Shown in pieces: positions 30,853-42,060 of a DNA stretch of 64,000 nucleotides (position 1 is the first letter of the stretch; each line of letters opens with the position of its first letter). Below the pieces are notes generated by a model. The model did no database searches. It saw only the letters and a list, made by a program, of their open reading frames with translations, and was not told where the DNA came from. A program made the position numbers and the translations under genes. Source of the DNA: Rebecca billardiae RCC1528 (lineage: Eukaryota > Haptophyta); the NCBI GenBank assembly GCA_965240325.2, contig OZ251251.1, forward strand, positions 907,389 through 971,388, written 5' to 3'.

Positions 30853-31319
30853 TCACAAGCCGCCCGCCTGGCTCGTCCGCGCGGGTGCGTGCTTGCGGAT
30901 CGCCTGCGTGAGCTCCGGCGCGAGCGCGCCCTGCACCTGCGCCACCTCCTTGCCGTTGAGCCAGAGCAGGAAGGTGGGGCGCGAGGTGCCCTCGAGCCCC
31001 TTCAGCGCGCCGATGCTGTCGGACTCGGCCTGGACGAAGCGGAGGGCGAGCTCCGCGCCCAGCTCGTAGTACAGCTCCGCGAGGTTCCGGTGCAGCGCGT
31101 GGCAGGGCCCCGCCCACGAGACGTACGCGTCCACCACTGTGCGTGCGCGGGGCAGCGGGCGCGGCCGAGCGCTCGGCCGGTGCGCGCGCGCGGCGGGGCA
31201 CGGGCGCGCGGCGAGGCGCGCGGGGCGCCGCCGCGCGCACCGACGAGCGTGTCCTTCGCCTTGAGCACGACGTAGTTCCAATCCTCGTCCGTCTTGAGCC
31301 GCACGACGAACTTGTCCAT
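30853..31319 (-). CDS. thioredoxin-fold protein with WAGPC active site, two exons
   Basis: Exon 1 is 31319-31241 and exon 2 is 31136-30853. The 104-nt intron starts GTGCGC and ends GCACAG, phase 1; total 120 aa, normal for a single thioredoxin domain. The fold is plain: VRLKTDEDWNYVVLKAKDTL, then VVDAYVSWAGPCHALHRNLAEL, FVQAESDSIGALKGLEG, SRPTFLLWLNGKEVAQVQGA with the cis-Pro. It most resembles thioredoxin domains of NME8/TXNDC-type and axonemal dynein light-chain thioredoxins. The first active-site Cys is Ala (WAGPC instead of WCGPC), so normal disulfide exchange is unlikely. An in-frame ATG at 31418 could add 33 residues, but the start used matches the domain. A ciliary role is inference. 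Confidence 0.85.
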
Positions 31320-31762
31320 CCCGACGCTCAGCCCGCCCGCTGCGCCGCCATGGACGAGCTCGCAAAAGCCGCCCGAGTCGTACAGTAACTGTCGTTTGTA
31401 TCCATACTGTACCCCCATACGCGGTTCAAGCCGCCGTGTGATCGGGTGCGTGATTCGTCACAGGCGCCAGGGCGCAGTTCTGAGTTCTCACTCAGCCGCC
31501 GAACGAGGCGTTCGCGGAGCCCTCCTCATGTTGGAGCCGCTCGTAGCCGTGTCAGTAGGAGCGCGACGACGACACTCAGCACGCCGCTGAGTCGCTAACG
31601 ATCAGGAAGTAGCGTCATCGTCACTAGATCAACGCTGACAATGGTTGGGAGACTACGGTATTCATCGCCGCCGCTGACCTCGCGTCGGCTCGGCAGACGG
31701 CCGACTCGGCGAGTCGGCGGCACCGTCTCGGCCTAACGAGCAGCGACTCGGCCCGCGCGCGC
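31320..31762. other. intergenic, nothing seen
   Basis: Lower-GC DNA between two minus-strand genes. GTACCCCCAT at 31410-31419 echoes similar sequence near 4828 and 40088. Confidence 0.4.
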
Positions 31763-32642
31763 TCAGCGCCGCGCGCTGAGCAGCGCGAGCAGCAGCCGCG
31801 AGTGCACGCTCGCGTGGCGCAGCTCGTCCTCCACGCGCGCCAGCCCGAGCGCGCACGCCTCGAGCTTGGCCACGCCGAGCTCGGCAAACTCGCACGCGGC
31901 GGCCACCGCGGCCGCGCCGTCCGCGCCGCCGTCCGCGGCCGCGCCCGCGAGCCGCAGCTCGGCGAGGCCGTACACGGCGCCGACCGCGGCGGCGCGCGCG
32001 CACTCGCCGAGCTCGCGCGCCCCCGCGCCCTCCTCCGCGCGCGTCGCGTGCGCGAGCATCAGCCGCCCCAGCTCCGTCTGCCGGCCGAGCGCGGCGGGCG
32101 CGTGCGGCGCGTGCGCCTGCAGCGCGAGCGCCTGCGCCCACGTGTGCGCGTACGGCTCGAGGGCGCGCAGCCGCAGGGCCATCGCGGCGCAGAGGCGCTC
32201 GGAGACGCGCGCGTCGCTGCGGGCGCGCGCGCGGCGGCGCGGGCGGCGGGGGAGGAGGGCGCGTGAGCGGGCGGCACGCCGTGCGCGCCGACGCGCGCGC
32301 GCGCGCGCGCGCGCACGCGCACCCGCCCTCGGCGTCGGCCGTCTCGTCGGCCGAGCGCTCGCGCAGCTCCGCGCGCAGCCGCTCGTTCGTCTCGTCGATG
32401 AAGTGGCCGAGCAGCTCGATCGGGCCGCCCGCCACCACGCCGTGCGCGGCCGCCGAGAGGCCGGCGTCCGCGGCGCCGGCCGCGAGCGCGCGCTCCGACC
32501 AGCCCGCGCCCTCGCGCACGTGCGGCAGCGCGGCGGCGAGGATGCGCGCGCGGAGCGCGTCGTCCGCGCTCGAGGCTGCACCGCTCGAGCTCAGCGCGCG
32601 GCGCAGCGCGCCGCGCCGCGTCGCGGCCCACGCGGCGAGCAT
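31763..32642 (-). CDS. COQ9: COQ9 ubiquinone biosynthesis protein, two exons
   Basis: Exon 1 is 32642-32323 and exon 2 is 32216-31763. The 106-nt intron begins GTGCGCGT and ends CCCGCAG, phase 2; total 257 aa. The start at 32642 gives a mitochondrial-type presequence (MLAAWAATRRGALRRALSSS). Then come the COQ9 blocks: RILAAALPHVREGAGWSERA, AGLSAAAHGVVAGGPIELLG and, after the join, RVSERLCAAMALRLRALEPY followed by AHTWAQALALQA, matching the family's RL...N.PY...W.QALAL pattern. COQ9 is a mitochondrial lipid-binding protein that presents ubiquinone intermediates to COQ7. Divergent from the ARM-like gene at 32785, with 142 bp between starts. An upstream in-frame ATG at 32720 exists. Confidence 0.88.
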
Positions 32643-32784
32643 GGCTGCGCGGCGGCCTGCTGCTTTGGCTGGGCGATGGCTGGCGCGCGAAGATGCCCGC
32701 GCACCTCGCCTCACCAGCACGGGCTGGAGGCACCGGACTGGCCTGGCCGTTGCTGGTCAGGAGCGCTCGAACGAGCAGACGACG

Positions 32785-33609
32785 ATGGCGGTGAGCCGCC
32801 GCCTGGCGGCGGCGGACGCGCCCCCGGGCGGCGTCACGGCGGCCGCGTCGTCGTCGGCGGCGACGGAGGCCGGCGGGGAGGAGCGCTCGGCGCGCGCGGC
32901 GCGGCTCGCGCTCCTCGTCGACGCGAGCGCCTCCGTCGACGCGCGGCTCGGCGCCGCGCACGCGCTGCACGCCGCCGTGCGCACGCAGCCGTCGGCCGCG
33001 GCGGCGGCCGCGTGCGCGTCCGAGGTGCTCGGCGCCGAGGGCGCGCTCGACGCGCTGCGCGCGCTGATCACGGACGGCGGCGACGGCGCGCACGCCCCCG
33101 CCGAGCTCCTCGCCGCCGCGCTCCTCGCGCTCGACGCGGGCGGCGCGGGCGGCGCGCGGCGCGCCGCGCTCGAGGCGGTGTGCGCGCACGACCTCACGCC
33201 CGTCCTCGTCGCGACGGCGCGCGCGGGGCACGCGCCGCTGCGCCACGCGGCGCTGCCGCTGCTCGCCGCGCTCGCGCGCCACGCGCCGTGCGCGCCCGCG
33301 CTCGCGCGCGCCCGGTGCGCGCGCGCGCTGATGCTGCCGCTGCCGCGCGCCGAGCCGGCCCGCGCCGCCGCGGCGGCCGCCGGCGCCGCCGACGCGCTCG
33401 ACTGGCACTGGGCGCTGGACGCGCTGGACGCGCTCGCGCGCACGCCGGCGGGCGCGCGCCACCTGCGCGGCGCGCGCGCCGCCGAGTGGCTCGCGCGCGC
33501 GGGTGCGTGCGCGGAGGCGGGCGCGCTGCCGCTCGAGCGCGCCGACGGCACGCGGCTGCGCGCGCTCGCGCGGCACGCGGCGCTGCTCGCGGAGCCGCCG
33601 CCGCGCTGA
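32785..33609 (+). CDS. ARM/HEAT-like helical repeat protein
   Basis: 274 aa, no intron needed. After an Ala/Ser-rich start of about 35 residues the chain is a run of amphipathic helix pairs: ARLALLVDASASVDARLGAA, AEGALDALRALI, AELLAAALLALDAG, HAPLRHAALPLLAALARHAP, WALDALDALARTPAGARHLR. The spacing of about 40 residues and the Leu/Ala pattern are those of armadillo repeats. No closer family is recognised and the binding partner is unknown. Ends 322 bp before the TBC1D31 gene on the same strand. Confidence 0.6.
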   Translation: MAVSRRLAAADAPPGGVTAAASSSAATEAGGEERSARAARLALLVDASASVDARLGAAHALHAAVRTQPSAAAAAACASEVLGAEGALDALRALITDGGDGAHAPAELLAAALLALDAGGAGGARRAALEAVCAHDLTPVLVATARAGHAPLRHAALPLLAALARHAPCAPALARARCARALMLPLPRAEPARAAAAAAGAADALDWHWALDALDALARTPAGARHLRGARAAEWLARAGACAEAGALPLERADGTRLRALARHAALLAEPPPR

Positions 33610-33931
33610 GGCCGCGCTCGACCGTCGTCGATCCTTCGGTCGGCGGCGACGGTCGCGCGGCGGCTCCGCTCGCCAGCCGCCCGGGGCGAAACGTAACGGC
33701 AATATTGATGACGTCATCCAGCACGAACGACTACAAGAAAACGATGAGAACGATGGAAAATCATTTCGGCCCGAGCGGCATTTTGAAATCTCGGCAGCAG
33801 CAATTCCTCCTGCTCAATAATAATTCGTTCAGCGGTCGGCTCGTCGGCTCGTTGCGCGGCGTGGCGGTTGGGCCCGACGACCCCGACCCCGCCGCCCGAC
33901 TTCAAATCGCCGCCGCGAGGGGAGGACGCCG
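33610..33931. promoter_or_regulatory. promoter/5' flank of the TBC1D31 gene
   Basis: 322 bp of lower-GC DNA (about 33,690-33,840) between same-strand genes. No TATA box is obvious; the only structure noted is an AT-rich CAATAATAATTCG at about 33817. Confidence 0.35.
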
Positions 33932-36900
33932 ATGGACGAGCCCGCCGCGCTCGAGGGCGCGCACGCGGGGCGCGTGTGGACGCGCAAGCCGGAGGTGCGC
34001 GACGACGGCCTCGTCTCCGCCTTCCTGCCCCCCGCCGAGCGCCGCGGCCCCGCGCGCTCCGACGGCGGCGGGCGCTTCGTCTCGGTCGCGTTTGCGCCCG
34101 CGGCGCCGCGCGGCGCGCCCGGCGGCGCGAGCGGCCAGTTCGCCGCGGCGGACGCGGAGGGCCGCGTGGTGCTCTTCCACCCGGCGCTGAACCGCTTCGC
34201 CGTCCTCCACCGCGGGCCCGACGCGCCCGCGCCCACCGCGCTCGCGCTCGCGCGCGCGCCGCTCGCGCCCGGCGGCGGCGGCGGCGGCGGCGGTGGCGGC
34301 CTGTCGCTGTTTGTGGGCGGCGCGGACGGCGGCGTGGAGGAGTACGCCGTGCGCACGCCGCCGCCGTCGGCGGCGGAGGAGCCCGCCGCCGTGCTCGTGC
34401 GCGCGCTGCCGCCCGCGCCCGCCGCCGACCCGTCCGAGCCCGCCGCGCCCGTGCGCGCGCTGCGCGTGCACGGCGGCGGCGGCGGCGGCGTGGACGCCGC
34501 CGACGCCGACGGCGGCCCGGCGAGGCTGCTGCTCGCGGCGAGCGCGGCGGGCGTGCGCGTGTGGGCCTGGGCGGCCGGCCCCGCCGCGTCCGCCCCCTCC
34601 GCCGCGTCCGCCTCCGCCGCCGCGTCCGCCGCCGCGCGCGCGGGCTGCGTGGAGCACGGCTGGGGCGGCTGGGGCTGGCGCGAGCGCGCGGCCGTGTGCG
34701 CGGCCGCGCGCGCGCACCACGGCGCGCCCGTGGACGTGCGCGCGGTGCCGCGCGGCGCGTGCGCGGGCGTGTGCGCGCAGCTGGGCACGCGCGTGGAGCA
34801 CGACGTGCTGCTCGTCGTCTGCGGCCGCGGCAGCGCGGGGCTGTGGGCGGCGGCGGGCGCGCGCGAGCGCGGCGCGCCGGCCGCGTGCGGCGCGCGCGTG
34901 TGCGCCGCCGTCGAGGTGGCGGAGGCGCAGGGCGACGCGGAGGCGGGCGGCGCGCCGCTCGCGGTGTACGCGCCGCCCGCGCAGCACGACGGGCTGTACG
35001 GCCCCGACCCCGCCGCCGCGTCGTCGATGGCGCTGCGCGGCGCGTGCGCGGTGCTGGGCGGCAGCGGGTCTGCCGAGGCGTGCGTGGTGGTGGGCTGCGG
35101 CTCTGCGCGCGGCCTGCTCGTCTGGGCGGCGGGCTCGGGGCAGCTGCTGCGCGTGCTGCTGCTGCCCGACGCGGCGGGGCCGCCCGTCGCGCTCGAGCCG
35201 CTCCCGCGCCCCGCCGCCGACGGCGCGTGCGTCCTCGCCGCGTGCGAGCCGCGCGGCGGCGGCGCCGAGGGCGGCGGCGGCGGCGTGGGCGGCGGGTGCG
35301 TGGGCGCGCTGGGCGTGCGCTGCGACGCTCCCGCCGTGCTCTTCGCGCTGACGCACGCGGCGGCGCGCGGGGCGGAGGCGGGCGCGCGCGCGTGGGGCTC
35401 GCCGCCCGGCGCGCTCGCCGTCGACGCCGCCGGGCGGTACGCGCTGCTGCTGCCGCCCGCGCCCGGCGGCGCGCGCGCGGGCGGCGCCGCGCGGCTGTTT
35501 GACACAGCGCGCGCGCAGGGCGGCGGCGCGCGCGGCGGCGCGGCCGCGCAGCAGGGCGGCGGCGGCGAGGCGGCGCCGCGCACGCCGCGCTGGTTCGGGC
35601 AGCCGTCCGGCGCGGGCGGCGGCGGCGGCGGCGGCAGCGCCGCCAGCTCGGCGCGCCGCGCCGCCTCCGCCTCGGCGACGGTGCGCGCGGCGGGCGCGGT
35701 GCGCGCCACGCCCTCGCCGCACCCCGGCGCGTCGCGGCGCGGCGCGCCGCCGCCGCGCGCGCCGCCGCCGCCCGCCGCGGCGGCGGAGGCGCTGCCGCCG
35801 GTGCCGGTGGACGTCGGGCTGCACGCGGCGCGCACGTTCATCGCCGAGCGCCCGCCGCCGCCCGCGCCGCCGACGCGCGTGCCCGGTGCGCGCCCAAGGG
35901 GCGCGTCCCCCAAGGGCGGCGGCGCGAGCGCGCGCGCCGCCCGCGCACCGCCACCGCGGCCGGGCGGCGCGGTGCGCTCGGCGTCGGACGCGGCGGCGGA
36001 GCTGGGCGCGCGCGCCGCGCGGCGCGCCGCCTCGCCCATCCGGCCGGGCGGCTCCCCTCCTCCCCGCCGCGCCGCGTCGGCCACGCCGGCGCCGAGCCCG
36101 GCTCCCGCGCGCGGCGACGGCGGCGGCGGCGGCGGCGGCGGCGGGCGCGGCCTCTCGAGCGCGCGTCTGCGCGAGCTCGTGCTGGCGCACGGCGGGCTGC
36201 CCGACGAGGCGCAGCGGGCGCACGCGTGGCGCTTCCTGCTGCGCGCGCCGAACGCGCGCGGCGCGCACGCCGCGCTCGTCGCGCGCGGCCCGCACCGCGC
36301 GTGGGCCGCGCTGGGCGGCGCGTACCCGCCCGCGCTGCGGCGCGTGGCGGCGCGGCTGCAGGCGCTGCTGAGCGCGCTCGCGCACTGGCACGCGCCGCTG
36401 GCGGAGGCGCGCTGGCTGCCGGCGTTCTGCTTCCCGTTCGTGCACGCGCTGGGCGCGTCGGAGGTGGCGCTGTTCGAGGGCGTGGCGACGGTGCTGCGCT
36501 CGCACGCGCGCCCGCTGCTCGGCGGGCCCGGCGGCGTGGGCGCGCTGTGCGCGGCGCTCGACGGCGCGCTCGGCGCGCGCGCGCCCGCGCTCGGCGCGCG
36601 GCTGCGCGCGCTGCCCGCCGCGCGCGGCGGCGCGCGCGCGGCGGGCGCGGACGCGCGCGTGTGGGCGGTGCCGCTGCTGCGCACGGCGCTGAGCGAGCTG
36701 CTGCCGCGCGAGGCGTGGCTCCGCCTCTGGGACTGCCTCCTCGCGCACCCGCCCGGCGTGTTTGTGTTCGCCCCGCTCGCGTGCATGCTGGCGGTGCCGC
36801 AGCTGCGCGCGCGGCTGGCGCGCGCGGAGGACGTGGACGCGCTGGCGAGGGCGCTCGCGCGGCCGCTGCTCGGCGCGGCGGCGGAGGAGGCGGCGACGCC

Positions 36901-38379
36901 GGCGGGCGCGGACGGTGTGGACGCGCGCGCGATCGCGCTCGAGGCGATCGCGCTGCACGCCGCCGCGGCCGCCGCCGAGCCGGCCGCGGCGGGGCGTGCG
37001 CTGGCGCCGCTGCGCGCGGGGCCGCGCGGCTACGCACCCTGGGACGACGGCGGCGCCGCCACCGCGCACGGCGACGACGACGAGGGGCACGGCGGCGAGG
37101 AGGCCGCCGCCGCGTGGGACGCGGGGCCCGAGCCGCCGCCGCCGCCCCGCCGCTCGGCGTGCGCGTCCGCGGCTGAGCTCGGCGTGGACTCGGAGGCGGC
37201 GGCGTCGGAGTCTGCGTTGGCCGCGCTGCTCGCGCGCGCGGGCGCGGGGCCGGTGGCGGGCGAGCGGGGGCAGGGGCTGGCGGACGGCGCGCTGCTGCAG
37301 GGCGGCGCGCAGCTCGCCGCGGCGCACCGCGCGCTGCGCGCGCGGCAGGGCGAGTCGCGCGCGGCGGGCGTGGCGCTGCGCGAGCAGTACGAGGCCAAGC
37401 TCGGCCGGCTGCGCGAGGCGGAGGGCGCGCTCAGCGCAGAGGCGCGCGACGCGGCAGCGGCGGCGCGCGAGCGCGCGGCGCGCGCGGCGGTCGCGCTCGA
37501 GGCGGAGGCGGCGGCGGCGGCGGCGGAGGGCGCGGCGCTGCAGCGCCAGCTCGTGGACGCGGTCTCGCACCAGCTCGCGCGGCACGAGGCCGCGCGGCGC
37601 GAGGTGGCGAGCGCGCGCGCCGCGGACGAGGAGGCGGCCGCGCTCGCGCTCGAGACGGCGCGCCGCCAGCTGCGCGACGCGTTTGCAGACCGCGCGGCCG
37701 CGCTGCGCGCCGCGGCCGAGGCGGACGCCGAGCTCGCGGCCGCGCGCGCCGCGGCGGAGGAGCGGCGCGAGGCGCAGCGCGCGGCGGCCGAGGTGCGCGC
37801 CGCGCGCCGCGCCGCGCGCCGCGCGGGGTGCGGTCCGCGCTCACGCGCACGCGCGCGCGCGCGCGCGCGCTCGGGTGGCGCGCAGGAGGCGGAGGCGGTG
37901 GCGCACGCGCAGGCGGCCGCCGAGCGCGCGCGCGCCGTGCAGCAGCTCACCGCGGCCGCGGACGCGCAGCGCGAGGCGCGCGCGCGGCTGGCGCTCGCCG
38001 AGCTGCACGCGCAGACGGACGCGGCCGCGCGCGCGGCGCAGCGCCGGCAGCGGCTCGCCGCCGCGGCCGAGCTCGCCAAGAGCGCCGCCGAGCTCGACGC
38101 CGCCGCGCAGGTGCGCGCGCCGCAGCCGCGCGCGCCGCAGCCGCGCGCCGCGCGCGGCGCCGACGCCCACGCGCGTGCCCCGCGCCGCGCCGCGCCGCGC
38201 GCAGGCGGAGGAGGCGGCCGCGGCCGAGGCGAGCGCGCGCGTGGACGAGGCGGTGAGCGCCGCCGCGCGCTGGCGCGGCCGCCGCGCGGCCGAGCGGCGC
38301 GCGGTGCTGGCGCGCGAGCGCGAGCAGGCCGAGCTCGAGGCGGCCGCGCGGCGGCAGCGGCTGCGCGAGGCGGAGCGCA

Positions 38380-38410
<31 letters not shown>

Positions 38411-38885
38411 GGACGAGGGCCGCCGCGCGCTCGTGGACGCGGACGGCGCGGAGGAGGAGGCGCTGGCGCAGCAGCTGCTCGCGCTCTCCACCGCGCGCGC
38501 GCGCGAGCGCGAGGCCGAGGCGGACGCGCTGCGCGCGATGCGCGCCAACGCGCCGCCGGGCTTTGCCGCGGCCGCCGAGTCGGGCGGCGGCGCCGGCTCG
38601 CCGCTCCCGCCCGCCGCCGCCGTCGCCGACGTGTTTGCCGCGCGCGTCGCGGCGGCGGGCGGCGGCGAGGGCGCGGCGGCGCACCACCGCACGCCGCCGC
38701 CGCGCGCCGCCGCCGCCGACGACGACGGCGCCGTCTCCGCGGCGGAGCACGACGCGTGGCTCGCCTCGCTGCGCCGCTCGGCGGCGACCGTCGTGGGCGG
38801 CCACGCGCAGGCGCTCTCGCCCGACGACGGCGGCGGCGCAGCGGCGCCGGAGGGCGCGTTCGACGGCGGCGCCTTCATCGGCTGA
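33932..38885 (+). CDS. TBC1D31: TBC1D31 (WDR67) homologue, WD40-TBC-coiled coil
   Basis: Exons 33932-37792, 37886-38110 and 38205-38885. Both introns (93 and 94 nt) begin GTGCGCGC and end CGCAG in phase 0; total 1,588 aa. The first intron keeps the frame open if unspliced, so it is the less certain. Residues about 1-530 are WD40-like (FAAADAEGRVVLFHP, LLLAASAAGVRVWAW, VVVGCGSARGLLVWAAGSGQ). After a Pro/Ala linker, residues about 740-985 hold the TBC domain: LRELVLAHGGLPDEAQRAHA, WRFLLRAP, LLSALAHWHAPLAEARWLPA, FCFPFVHALG, LRTALSELLPREAWLRLWDC. The rest is long coiled coil ending EGAFDGGAFIG. This order is diagnostic of TBC1D31, a centriolar-satellite and ciliogenesis protein in animals. Catalytic Arg/Gln fingers of TBC GAPs are not evident, as in known TBC1D31. 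Confidence 0.87.
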
Positions 38886-40431
38886 GGTGAGTACTGTACC
38901 CAGTAGATCAGGTTAGATTCATGATGATTCATATCAGCTGCGGAAGTCAGGCGGGTGATGACGACGACGGTCTGACGATGTCCCATCAGCATATATTGAC
39001 GATGACGATCAACTATATATATATGTCTAGCCGTCCTCGGAGCGCCTGCGCCATCCAGATGCAGTGAGGAGGCGAGGCACACGCCGGGCAGGGCGGAGCC
39101 ACGCGGCGAGAGACCAGACTCTATACATTGTATGGGATTTTTGTTCCTGCAGCTTGGACGACGCAGCTCGAGAGCCGCCAAGCCGCACGACAGCGAGGCA
39201 CGAAGGACATCGCGCACAGGGCGCCTCGAAGCTGCGGGCCGCCGGAAACAGCTGCAGCCATCAGGACAGTGGGCGCTTCCGACGGGTGCTCGCTGCGAGT
39301 GAGCGGGAGGCATGCAGCAGCGACGGTAACGGTTGGCTCGGCGCCTGATGAAAAACCCAGTTCACGAATTGGCCGTCCTGACCGCCATGCCAACCATGCC
39401 TAGTTAGCCTATGGCCCAGGAGCAGCGCAGTGAGTAGGTCGTTCTAGGCCGCCGTGCGTGCACACAGAGCACGGGCTCGAAAGTCCCTTGTGGCACGAGA
39501 AGAGGGTAGTGGCCAAGATGGCAGCCGGACTTGAGCTCGGCCGCCTGGCTCAGGGTGAATGGCAGGCAGGTGTTGATACGGCGCATTGCGCTCCCACCGT
39601 CCTCTTAGTAGGGGGTCCATGACAGCAGCCCACTGAATTGTGATTTTCGACAACCATGCGATTTAGGTGTCTGACGAGCGTGGCGCTTGCGGAGGCACCC
39701 ACAAATATGTCCTGGAACCCAGCCCAGCCGTCAGAAGCACCCAAAACCGACTCCGCGCGTCGTCGCGCGGTCGTGCGCGCACGCCAGCTGCGCCACTGTG
39801 TCACATACAGATTCAGCCAAACGTCAACGACTTGTTATGGCGGCTAAATGACGGTATGTCGTCGGACTTACTTATTCATAACCGTTGCAACCCGCCCCAA
39901 CAAAATTAAGGTGGACTTGCTAAATTTTAGTAGGCACGATGAGTGCGCGTAGAGGTCGGTGAAAAACTACTCCAAGATCGAGCATGTTACCCACTTAATT
40001 AGAGGCATGTACCCGTATATATGCACTTACCCACCCGTTTATTATACAATGCGGGTGGGTTTTAAATATATATTCAGGGTGGTGTCAATATGGGGGTACC
40101 TTGTTCACTATTCGTGCTGGGTCATCCGAATAGGCCGCGCCGCCGCGCGGAGTGACGGCGGGCTCGTGCCACCGTCAAACCGTCCCGCAGCAGGCCCGGA
40201 CGGACCTGATGCGGGCGGCGGCTGCGTGCCAAAGCACACGACCAAGCGCACCTCTGAGCATGCCACCATCCCCATAGTCGTGAAGGAGTCCTCCGCCATC
40301 GACGCTTGCGTGCGCAGACTAGCAGTCATCGCCGCCGCAGAGCTTGCCGCGGCCGTTCGGCGACTTCCGTGCCCGTGCTCTGTGTCACCGGCGTCGTCGC
40401 CGTTCGTCGTACCCCAGCCCACGCGAGGCCG
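38886..40431. other. intergenic, includes a hairpin and an AT-rich segment
   Basis: TATATATATGTCTAGC at about 39017-39032 lies 130 bp after the TBC1D31 stop and recurs near 53455. ACCCACCCG (40029-40037) and CGGGTGGGT (40052-40060) form a perfect 9-bp stem with a 14-nt loop inside the AT-rich 39,940-40,130 stretch. Short frames at 39.1-39.8 kb look non-coding. A minus-strand frame at 40422-40108 could be a further exon of the next gene but no clean join was found. Confidence 0.4.
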
Positions 40432-41751
40432 TCACCGGTCCACCGGTACTGCGGCGGACTGCGCGCGCTTCGCCGCGCGCTCGCCCTCGAGCTTCGCCGC
40501 TCTCCTCTCGCGCTCGAACTGGACGCAGTCGGCAGCCATGGCAGCCCGCTCGGCCGCAGCGCGATCTGTGCCCCCCCGCGCGCTGCGCTCGGTTGCGTCG
40601 GCGCGCAAGCTGGCGCGCGCAGCGTCGGCGACGGCGCGCGCGGTCGCCTTGCGCGACGAGTCCAGCTCCACCTGCTGCTCCGTCAGGCGCACCTGCTGCT
40701 CCAAGATGACCGCGTGCTCAGCAGGAGTCACGCGCTGCTCGTGCAGCTGCACCTGCACGCGGCCTGCTGCGGACGCGCGCGGCGCGCCGGCGTCGGGGGG
40801 CGAGTAGAGGTCGCGGAAGGGGCAGCTGTCGTCGCCGGCGCCCAGCGACGTGTCGTCGGCATCCAGCTCCGCCTTCCTCTCCGCCGCCGACGCGCCCTGC
40901 TTCCGGCTCAGGATGCGCTCCATGTCCTTGTTCTTGCCCTTCCACCACCTGTGCACGGTCATCAGCCAGATGCCGATCACCTCCAGCAGCGGCGAGTCGT
41001 GGCGCGCCGAGATGCCGAGCGCATCCGCGCAGACGAGCGCGAGCGCATTGGGCTTCTTCGTCCCACCGTCGCGCGCGGTCTGGGCGCACGCCGGGGTGAA
41101 CACTCTGACCAACGGCTTGTGCTTCTTCAAGTTCTCGAGCATGAGGTCCATGAGCGTGCGGAGGAGGTCGAGGAGCATGAAGTTGAGCACCGATGCGTAC
41201 CGCGGGCGAAAGCCGGCCACGGGCCGACCGGCCAAGGGCTGCAGCACGTGGATGGCGCGCGCCGCCACCGCCGTCTCCTCGAGCTGCTGCGCGCTGACAT
41301 TGACGTCAGGCCGTAGCTCGGGCCTGCACGGTTGCACACAGCCGAGGCCGTCCGCGGAGGAGGCGAGCCTCTCGGCGGTGCCAGCGGGGACCTCGGGCGG
41401 GTCGCACACATCCATGGGCACGCGTGCATCATCATCTGCCGCGCCCTGGACCTCGTCATGCCCGGCACAGCGGTCCGCAAGTTGGTCGGCGGTAGCTGGC
41501 CCTTGCGGCAGAGGCGTCGCGGGCACGTCCGAGGGCGAGAAGGCAGCGTCGGGTGGGGAAGGAGACAGCGTCGAGTCGTTGCCGATGCCTATCCCACCGC
41601 GTTGCGCATGTTCGTCTCCGCGTTGCTCGCCTGTACGTGCTCCTAGGACGCGCTCCTTGGTCGCGGGCAGCACACGTTGAGCACGCAGATTCAAATCATG
41701 AAGCACGAGCGTCGACCGGCCAGCGACTCCCAGCGAGAGCCCGGTCCACAC
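40432..41751 (-). CDS. unidentified protein with C-terminal coiled coil
   Basis: An open frame of 439 codons; the true start could be an internal ATG because the first about 120 residues are low-complexity. The central 150 residues look folded: AVAARAIHVLQPLAGRP, SVLNFMLLDLLRTLMDLMLE, NLKKHKPLVRVFTPACAQTA, LALVCADALGISARHDSPLL, EVIGIWLMTVHRWWKGKNKD. The C-terminal 150 are charged helix (QVRLTEQQVELDSSRKATAR, RAAMAADCVQFERERRAAKL). No family recognised. The stop at 40432 may be intronic read-through, since more minus-strand coding-like sequence lies just downstream. It is the last gene before the duplicated subtelomeric zone. Confidence 0.55.
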   Translation of the reverse strand: MWTGLSLGVAGRSTLVLHDLNLRAQRVLPATKERVLGARTGEQRGDEHAQRGGIGIGNDSTLSPSPPDAAFSPSDVPATPLPQGPATADQLADRCAGHDEVQGAADDDARVPMDVCDPPEVPAGTAERLASSADGLGCVQPCRPELRPDVNVSAQQLEETAVAARAIHVLQPLAGRPVAGFRPRYASVLNFMLLDLLRTLMDLMLENLKKHKPLVRVFTPACAQTARDGGTKKPNALALVCADALGISARHDSPLLEVIGIWLMTVHRWWKGKNKDMERILSRKQGASAAERKAELDADDTSLGAGDDSCPFRDLYSPPDAGAPRASAAGRVQVQLHEQRVTPAEHAVILEQQVRLTEQQVELDSSRKATARAVADAARASLRADATERSARGGTDRAAAERAAMAADCVQFERERRAAKLEGERAAKRAQSAAVPVDR

Positions 41752-42060
41752 GAACCGTGGCTACCTGTCCGCAGCCGCCCAGCCGCTCGGCGAGGCGCCT
41801 GCGCCGAGGTGGGCGCGCCCAACGGCGAGCGGACGGCCGTCGACGAGGGCCATCAGCCTCGCCGACCCCGTTCAGAGCTCCGCTCCCGCGCCGGGGCCAG
41901 CCGAGCGCGGATTTGGAATCTGCCGATCGCGAAAACACGCCGAACAAGTTCTGAAAAGGAAAAGAAAAGAAATCAAAAATCAATTTAATCTGATGGACCC
42001 CCTACTCTTAGACAATCAGTTATATTGTGCCAATAACCCCACATATATATAACGCCCAAG
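41752..42060. other. boundary between unique and repeated DNA
   Basis: AT-rich at 41,930-42,060 with CACATATATATAACG at 42039-42053, a TATA-like site. Repeated modules begin immediately to the right. Confidence 0.5.

Noticed and set aside
31866-34190. 774-codon plus-strand frame
   Set aside because: It runs antisense through COQ9 and out of frame through the ARM-like gene.
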